Assembly (NCBI GenBank): GCA_944472135.2 | Contig: OX235262.1 | Location: forward strand, 83,302,903-83,366,902 | Source of the DNA: Trichobilharzia regenti | Lineage: Eukaryota; Platyhelminthes; Trematoda; Strigeidida; Schistosomatidae | DNA length: 64,000 nucleotides | Direction: 5' to 3' | Shown: one piece after another, positions 41,001 through 50,400 of the stretch | Numbering within the stretch: the first letter of the stretch is position 1 | Layout of the letters: each line of letters starts with the position of its first letter | Notes under the pieces: generated by a model | What the model was told of the DNA's origin: nothing | The model's database searches: none | Seen by the model: only the letters and a program-made list of their open reading frames with translations | Position numbers and translations under genes: made by a program

Positions 41001-44000
41001 AAAACTCCACATGTTAAAATATTTAACTAATTACAAAGGTTGTCAGCATGGTATCATCGATAGAATAAAGGGAAGGACTAACCTCTCAAAGAGAGCACTA
41101 AGCCCAGGTACAATAAACGCGCTGAGAAGGCAATTAAACCTCACCGTGATCGTTTATGAAGTAAAATCCTCAATGGTTGGAGGATTTCATCATGAGCTGA
41201 GCCGAATAACATAGTACGTGGAAATTTCTCCGAATTTTCATTTCACTATTGGACTTCTCTTCTGCCCCTCCTCCTTTTGGAGTTAATGTGACTATCATTA
41301 TCCATGCCTACATGGATATTTTTGGCCAGATTATTATTTAATAAAACAAAACGATATGATCCATGTTTCAAAGAAATGTCTTATTCCATATTAGTTTGCT
41401 TATTAGATGTATCACACAGTTAAACAGTAGTATTTACTGGTTGACGTTCATAATCATATCAGTTATAATCACACGACTTTGAAACTTGAGTTCTATAGTT
41501 TTCTTTGTCCTCTCCTATTTGTCATTTTTGGGGTATTAGAATTTTCCAGGTATCTGGGACAGGTGTTGAATCATTCTTATTACACCTATTCTCTTCAGAT
41601 GATTCGATAAACAAAGCTTCTGTTATCACTGTCTCCGTCTACCCTGTGACATTAGATTTTAAAACTGTCGTCTTATCACATCCTATTTTATGACTGTATG
41701 CAATTGCATGTAGTGCTATAGCCGAACTATCCTCTAGATTTCTTATCTTATTCGGGTCAACTAATCTAGATTTTGCTAGGTTTTTATGTTCGTCTAGTCT
41801 GATTGCCCCTGTGCTACTACTTTGACCCATGTATTTGACCTGACAATCATTCCAACAGGGTATTAGATAAACTGAATTGTTTTCTTTTAAAGGCTCTTCA
41901 GGATCCAACATTTGACCGAAAAAGCTTGTTTCTAATTGAGTTTGTGGATTTGAATGCCAGCCACTTTTATTCCTGCCTTGTTAAGAATTCTGAGTAAGGT
42001 TTCAGAGGTTCCTTCCTTGTATGGAATTACTACTGATGATTTAGATTCCTTATTGTTCGTGTTGTCATTGTATTGCGCATGTTTGACATGCATTTCGTCA
42101 TTATTATTATCACTATCACTATCATTATCTATTTTATTTTTATATTTCCCTACATACTTTCTGACTAATTTATCAGGTAAAATATTAAGTTTCAAAGCTT
42201 CCCTTATATACCTCACTTCCTGTCCTAAATTTTCTTTGGTACTACTTAGTTTTTGTGCTCTATCACTTAAGCATTTCATCAGTCGTATTTTAACTGACAT
42301 AGGATGGGATGATCGGAAGTCCAAATATCTGTGGAGAGAGAGATTGATAACAGAAGTTTCGTTTACCGAATCACCTGTAAACACGTCTAAAAGGAATGAT
42401 TCAACACCTGTCCCAGACATCTGGAAAATTCTACTACCCCTACGACAAATAAGAGAGGACAAAGGACACTATAAAACTCAAGTTTCGAAGTTTTGTGATT
42501 ATAATTGATGAGATGATTATGGACAATGAATAAATTTTGTTTGAAACCTTGTCATCCATTAAATAATAATACTGTTTCACTGTGTGATTTATCTAATAAA
42601 CAAACTAATATGCAATTACTTACTACCACAGAGCCCAAGTTTTACACATATATGAAATCTCTTAGGTTGCAAACAAAATAAGACAACCAATAAAGACTGA
42701 TTAACTTATGTCTCCTAACTTTTTTTTAATAATAATAACAGCTTTATTCCAAACAGTATTTGTGGTACAGGTACGGAATTTTCAGCCTGCATTACAATAT
42801 ATTGCATCTAATTACCCCATACATTTTATAAGATTTTAGAATCAAAAAGCAACGCCAAAAAAAGATAAATAAAAAAGAAATAAAAACAACAGCGTTGCGT
42901 TTTCATTTTAAACAATGCACCACAGGATATGAAATATAAAATTGGTGTGTAATACAAGATGAGAAAAACAGTGTAATAGTAACGAGGAAAGGAAAACAGA
43001 AACTAATGAGACTATTTGTTAGAGTGCCACAGTAAGTTGATCGTGTCATACCTAACGGATTTCTCATCACATAACAGCTGTTCCAGATATGGTATTGTGG
43101 AGTTTTTGTACTTGGTAGTCCTAGCATATAGCCTTTTATAGCTGCTTCTAGTTCGACCAGATGAAATGCAAGGAGACAGCTGCGTATAGAGAGGATTCTC
43201 GGGATTTGACAATATTGTAATAAGGATCAAAAACATAATGATAAAAGCTTCTCCTTATAAAACATCTTTCAAAATGTTTTTTACTGAAACCTGCGAAAGA
43301 AACCAAGAGGGTTAAGGGGAAGGAGCACTCTTGGTGAGAATAAGAACCATCAATCCAGATATGGCCATGGTAGGAACAGCGTCTGGACGTGTTCTTTTCG
43401 GATACAAAGTTCTGGTTTAGTCCATCTTATTGCAACAGCTTCAGCTATGTGCAGGAGACGTAAGCGAACTGTACGTGATAACGACTTCTAAATTCAGTAT
43501 ATAACTCTGAAAGCTGCGATGACATCAATACGATGTCCAGTGTCGACCAAGTGTGATAGAATCGAGCTTTTTATGCACTTAATTTCCGCCTTGCTGAACA
43601 AAGCTGGTAAATGTTCTCGAACCCGTAAACGAACCTGCCTAATCGTGCGCCCTATATAACCTGGATCACAGGAACAGTTGAAATGGTATATGCATGAAGA
43701 AGAGCTAAAGTTAGGTAAGACATCTTGGAGTTGCTGGGTGAACATTGGACGGCTACTGAAGGATAGACAGAGACGTGTAGAGTAGAAAGTTTTCTTGATT
43801 GCCCTGGTTAAACGTTGCGATAAAATCTCCGCAGGAGTATCTCTCTTGAATTGGAGACGTAAAAGCAGAGGCTTCTTCTCCACCGTTGCCAGTTCATGTT
43901 TACGACTATTGTAACCTATGTTGACTTTAATGAACTTCTCTGGATATCCGTTTTCGCTTAGAATTTCTCGGATGACCTGGAATTCTTTCTCTACGCAGTC

Positions 44001-44451
44001 TTCAGGACAAATAGACCTCGCTCTAAATGCTAAGCACCTGATTAGATTACGTTTGTATTTCATCGGTACGATGACCATAACTAATCTGTTATTCTACGTG
44101 AAAAATGTATCCACCGCATAAGTGGCCTTTATTGTAACGACAAGAAATATTATATTTTATAGTTGTAAGAACCTGAATAGGAGAAATTATTGGAAAGAAT
44201 ATTCTTCGTTCAGATTGACTTTCAATTCATAATATGGGAATATTTCACACTATCAAATCTTTGTTTAAAAGAAAAGCATTACATTTGCTCTAAGTTTGTT
44301 GTGTTCGTTGAAAAGAAAAGTTCATGGACATCAGAATACAGCCCATAGTCAATATTTCTTTATTATTAGGTTATAAGACAGTGTTAGTCTCTTTATCCAA
44401 ATGTAAACATTTTTTTCCTTTTAAGGGAAGAGACACAAATTTAATCAAAGG

Positions 44452-44483
<32 letters not shown>

Positions 44484-47400
44484 GATTTTGAGCAAACTAA
44501 TATTTACTGGTATAAGGATTAAACATGGGCACTGTAGTAGAGTATAACTCCATAATGGATAAATTTTTATTCTGATAAAGTCACACAGTGTTACAGAGTA
44601 ATACTGACTGATGACCAAGTTTCGAGCACAATTTATTGCTCATATTCATATCAAGGTATTCAAGTATTGGTTTGTAGGGATTTGATTGGTTACAGGATTT
44701 CATCATCAGCTGACAAATCCCTACAAACCAATACTTGAATATTGATGAGATGCTCACTAGCGAATTGTCCTATTCAGGTAGGTAGTTACCTGGGGTTCTA
44801 GTGAGTCGTGACCAGTAGGGTGCAGCAGGTTGGGTGTGAGGAACACATTGGCTAGCGCTCGTGTTTTGTCGTGAATAAACTGAAGTTGGAATCCATGGGC
44901 TGGTCATTGGATCGGGTCCCAGTAGCTCAATGGCCTACGAGTTAGCTCGCCTTGTAACCAGAAGGTCCTGAGTTCGAACCCGACAGTGTGGATACGTACT
45001 GATAAAGAGTCTCAAACTGGGACGAAACAGCTGTCCAGCACTCCCAGGTTTTCAATGGTTCTCTAACTAATGTCAGCTGATTATGAAATCATGTCAAGGT
45101 ACTTACATAACGTTATTGCTTTATTTACCTTCACTAGTGGAAACTGATTAGACATATAAAATAAAATGAACACAAGACTTATGTGAAAGAGAATGGAAAA
45201 CAAAGTACACTCAGAACGAATATTAGTGTTAACAATAAAATGTAATAGGATGGGATATAAGACGATTGTTTTTAGTCAATCAGATGGGAAATGAGATGTT
45301 TTTATAGTAAAATAAATAACTTGTTATAATGTTATAATGTAAATTGAAATACACTGTAACATTATTCATTATCCTCTGATTTGACTGGTAATAATATCTT
45401 CAATATCTCTGGTATTTGCGTTGAGTCACTTCTATTGCATGTGCTAGGTGTATACTCGATGAACCAGGATTCAGTAATCAATCTTTATCTATCTCCACCT
45501 ACCTATATTACTTTTTACAATTTTGACTCTGTCCGGCCCACTCTATTCTGTGGTTGTGTGTTAATACATGCAATGCAATCGCTGAGCTTTTTTCTGACCT
45601 ACTTATCTTAGTGGGATCAATCATTCTAACCTTAGCTAAATTCTTGTGTTATGATAATCCCACTACCCCTGATCTACTAGTTCAACCTATATAGTTAACA
45701 TCACTCACAGTCATTGCAAGTTATTTTGTAAATTATATTATTTTGTTTAATTGGGTTCACTGGGCCATTTAACTTACAGACTCTTGTATCATTTCTCACT
45801 TTTCGTGTATTTTATTGATAACACTAATATCATTTCCGAATGTACTTTATCTTCCATTCTTTTTCACACAAGTCTAATATTGATTATATTCAGATGTCTA
45901 GTCAATTTTTTACTCATGTATATAAACGAAGCCGAAAAGTTGTGTGAGAGTACTTTGATATGATTATGAACAATAAATTGTGCTCAAAACTTGGTCATCA
46001 GTGTGATTTTATCGAAATGAAATTTTATCGATAATGGGATATGTACTGATCTTGTAAGATTCATCCATCGAAATGCATATTACTTAGTATTTAAATGATA
46101 GACTATTTGTTTGATTACCATAGCAACCTAAATACACAAATTGCAACACACCTTATAATAGAGTTAGTCAACACGATTAAAACAAAAGGGGATTTTCCTG
46201 TAAAACAGATTAAACTATTAATTATTTTCACAGACAGTTACGTATGTTAAAGGCATTCCATTTGTTCAGAAAAATCACTGACTAAATTTCATCGTCATAA
46301 TACTAATAGTGAAAATATCTTCAAAGTTAACTTAGAAGTAATAATAAGGCTTTGAATGCGAGCAATTAGAGTCGTTTTCCTAGAGTACATATAATATCTT
46401 CTAAGTATATTCTATGCTTATAATCACACACTGATGAAAATTTGTAGTATTACCCCATCTTTCCACTTCTTGTTCATAGTTTAGTAGTTATTATAGAGTA
46501 GAATTCATATATGTAACTTCAAAGAAAAAAAGAATAGACATTAATTTCTAACTTTCCGTTGATTAAAAAATACGTTTTAATATGATGTTTGCTTAGATTA
46601 CTTAGAAAAGTATAACTATACTTAGCACATTCTTAAAGATGCTTAATCTATTGGTCGGCGAATTCTCTTTAATATTTACTTTTTCAAATATTTTTTTATC
46701 AAGTTAATTTTAGATCCTGGGACAGAACAACCAATTACATTTACTTGGACTCCTAATCCTGATGTCAGAGTACGTTCACTATTAATTTGTTTTTCTGATT
46801 ACAGCTTGATTCCACACTGTACTTTTGGTACAAGTATGGAATTTTCAGCATGTGTTATCGGTAGCCCAAATTTTGCAGGCCAACCATAGATATCGGGTGT
46901 GCGTCGGATGGGAATCGAACCTCGGACCATGTGCACGGTTGACAAGAGTCCTAACCACTGTGCCACCGACGCTATTAATCAAGCTTGTGACACTCTTATT
47001 GTTATACATATATTCTTCAGTAAAAAAAACAATGATTTATATCAAGACACTTCTATCTAAAAGAGGGTGTTTTACTGTTAAGAGGCGCATTTTCAAGTCT
47101 TGTAACAATTTATCAATGACTTTAGTTTATAAAACTAAGTGTCATTCCATCAAGACAACTAGAAGATGTAACTTATTTAGGGCAAGAAAGTCTTCCATTC
47201 ATCTGAAATCAATGTGGAAATGTACTGCACTCAGCATCAAGGAAAAGATTTTAGAATTTCAGCATTTATATCAAGCTAGTGATTCTGTATAGCCCATAGA
47301 TTTGATGAGTTAGCTCAAACATTTTCAGAAGGCTTTATCAAAAGCTGTTTTCGCTGCGTACTGCCTATTATTCCCTATTGCCTTCTCTTAGTTTTTCCAG

Positions 47401-50400
47401 GGCTACTGAAGAAAGACTATGCCTTATTACGCAGGATGTTGAAGGTTGTCAGCAGGGTAAGCAAAGTGCCATTTAACCAGATTGTTAATGTTCTGGTCGA
47501 CAGGCACGTGGACTCACGTGAAATATGGACTAAATCCATTCTATCTAACTCACACCCCCACCCTCTTCAGTCACAACTCTCCCCTTGTATGTCATCAGAC
47601 AAAACCAGAAGCCTATATAGAAAACTATATGCTCGCACTAGCAAGTACAAAAACTCACTCAACCATACCCTACTTGCCTCGTGTTCTATGTGATAAAGAA
47701 CGCATAAGGCGTGAAACCTATAACTTATTAGATAGTCAGTAGAACAACTGGATCTCGTCTTTCCAACTCATATCATTTACAGGTACAACATTCTCTTTCT
47801 TTCTTTTGCTTTCCTCCTTTTTTGTTATGCTGTTTTGTTTCTCTCTTCCTTACAAAATTTACTTAGAACGTTCTTCTTCGTTCTTTCACACTCTGTATAT
47901 CTCGACCTTTTTGGTTACCTCTTACGCCAGTAAATATGCTAGTATCTACTTTTCTAACACCTTCAAACACTGTTCGATTTCGGCTTTTCTACCGACATGC
48001 CAATATGTTGTTGTCATAATGAATTGAGATAACCTTAATCTATGTAGAATTTTATTCATTGATAATGTACTAAGTGGATACAATGCTGTAGTGAAATGCT
48101 GAGAATTCCATTCTGTATCACAAGTACTGTTTTGGAATAAACCAAATTATTATTATCAGATAGCCAGAAAGGATTAGCAATTGGAGATTCTGGAAATGAA
48201 AGAAACCAAGAACCTGTTACCTGACAAATATGAAGAAGAAAATAGAGGTGGACAGATACACACAATGGAGAGAGCACTGAATAACATTACCCCCCCCCCG
48301 CACCAGGCAGATCCTCGAATAAAAACTCGAATGGGGAGCAGCGAGTAGGACATCTGATGGTGACATGGAGGAGATCGTGTAATAAGGAAATCAGAACTTA
48401 TGGGCAGTCGTGGAGCCAAATAAAGACAACTGTACAGAACAAGATGAAATGGAAATTTTCTACGGAAGCCTAATTTTCCATTCGAAACTTTAGGGAATAA
48501 GAATAAATTGGTGCAGCTAATTTCAAATATAAATATTTATTTGAAAGTTAAGAGAATATAAAAGGTCAAAATTGAAATCAGTGGGAGGTTAGGATCACTG
48601 ATGAAAGTACAACAATAACTTAATATGCAAACAACCCACTGTTTCAAAAAATGAAGTTACCAGAAGAGGATAATTGTAAAAACGTATTATTTTTGAGCAG
48701 ATAAATTACGTCTCAGATTTTTATTCTCATCGTCTTAATAGACGTAAATATATACCTAAAGCATTTTTATATATTGACTTAGAAGTGGTCTCAAAATCAA
48801 TTTAGTGGCACAATTTATTGATATGCTTTGAGATAGATATTGTTGAACACCTGTTCCCAAGTTAACTGGCTTCAGTTGATTTATGCAACCATTCCAGTAT
48901 CAGCTCTGTAGCCCTGGCATACAGACGACGAGTATATCCTCTTTATTCGTTTATGTTACATGCCATACAGATATGCGAAAGAAGTACCTTCGGGATCAGA
49001 ATTTCGAAATTGATTGTGCTAATGTAGTATTAAACTTCCCAAATAAACTACATATTATTTTCTAAACAATATTTTATATAGAGAGGACCAAATAATTCGG
49101 AATTCACACATGATTGTTAGTCCCACAGTAGAACTACAGATGAGGACATCTTTTATATTTTTATCGCTCTAAGACACCTCTTCCAGAAAATTAAAATTTA
49201 CTGATAATTAAGAAACTCTAATCAAAGTGATATTAGGGAACGTAATGTACTGAAAAATGCATTATTGAAAAAAGATGTTACTGATATCAGAATTTATAAC
49301 TCAATAATCATAATTTGGTTTATTCCAAAACAGTACTTGTGATACAGAATGGAATTCTCAGCATTTCACTACAGCATTGTATCCACTTAGTACATTATCA
49401 ATGAATAAAATTCTACATAGATTAAGGTTATCTCAATTCATTATGACAACAACATATTGGCATGTCGGTAGAAAAGCCGAAATCGAACAGTGTTTGAAGG
49501 TGTTAGAAAAGTAGATACTAGCATATTTACTGGCGTAAGAGGTAACCAAAAAGGTCGAGATATACAGAGTGTGAAAGAACGAAGAAGAACGTTCTAAGTA
49601 AATTTTGTAAGGAAGAGAGAAACAAAACAGCATAACAAAAAAGGAGGAAAGCAAAAGAAAGAAAGAGAATGTTGTACCTGTAAATGATATGAGTTGGAAA
49701 GACGAGATCCAGTTGTTCTACTGACTATCTAATAAGTTATAGGTTTCACGCCTTATGCGTTCTTTATCACATAGAACACGAGGCAAGTAGGGTATGGTTG
49801 AGTGAGTTTTTGTACTTGCTAGTGCGAGCATATAGTTTTCTATATAGGCTTCTGGTTTTGTCTGATGACATACAAGGGGAGAGTTGTGACTGAAGAGGGT
49901 GGGGGTGTGGGTTAGATAGAATGGATTTAGTCCATATTTCACGTGAGTCCACGTGCCTGTCGACCAGAACATTAACAATCTGGTTAAATGGCATGTTGCT
50001 TACCCATACGATATCCCTATCACTACTGCTTATTGAAAAATATACAGAATTGTATTTAGAACTTCTCATAAAATTCACTCTATAGCCTTTATCTTCGTCG
50101 GACTGATATAAACTGGTAGTGTTGAGAAGAGATGAAATTTTATCCTCATGTATCTTCTAACTATTCAGTAAACAAATAAAAGTAGTGCATTTCCAACTGT
50201 ATCAGCTAACTAATAATGATTAAGATAATTAAGTTTACTGCAATTATTTACTTCATCACTTCCTTGTCCTCCCACAAAGCGAATCTCCACTAGCATAATA
50301 AATATATCTGTTAAGTTTAATTGCTTAACACTGAACACTATCTATAATGTTTGGAGTTTTGCAAGCTGGTACAATAAAAACAGATTTTTGGGTTAAATTC

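Noticed and set aside
41954..42508. 184-codon open frame on the + strand
   Set aside because: It is the antisense of a PLE frame on the - strand and has low-complexity leucine/serine content.
46711..46713. AG at 46712-46713 as the acceptor for exon 9
   Set aside because: It would break phase with exon 8; the AG ending at 46703 keeps phase and has a better pyrimidine tract.
48290..48300. Run of nine C as a regulatory G-quadruplex
   Set aside because: A single homopolymer run cannot form a quadruplex alone; it lies in a dead RTE fragment.
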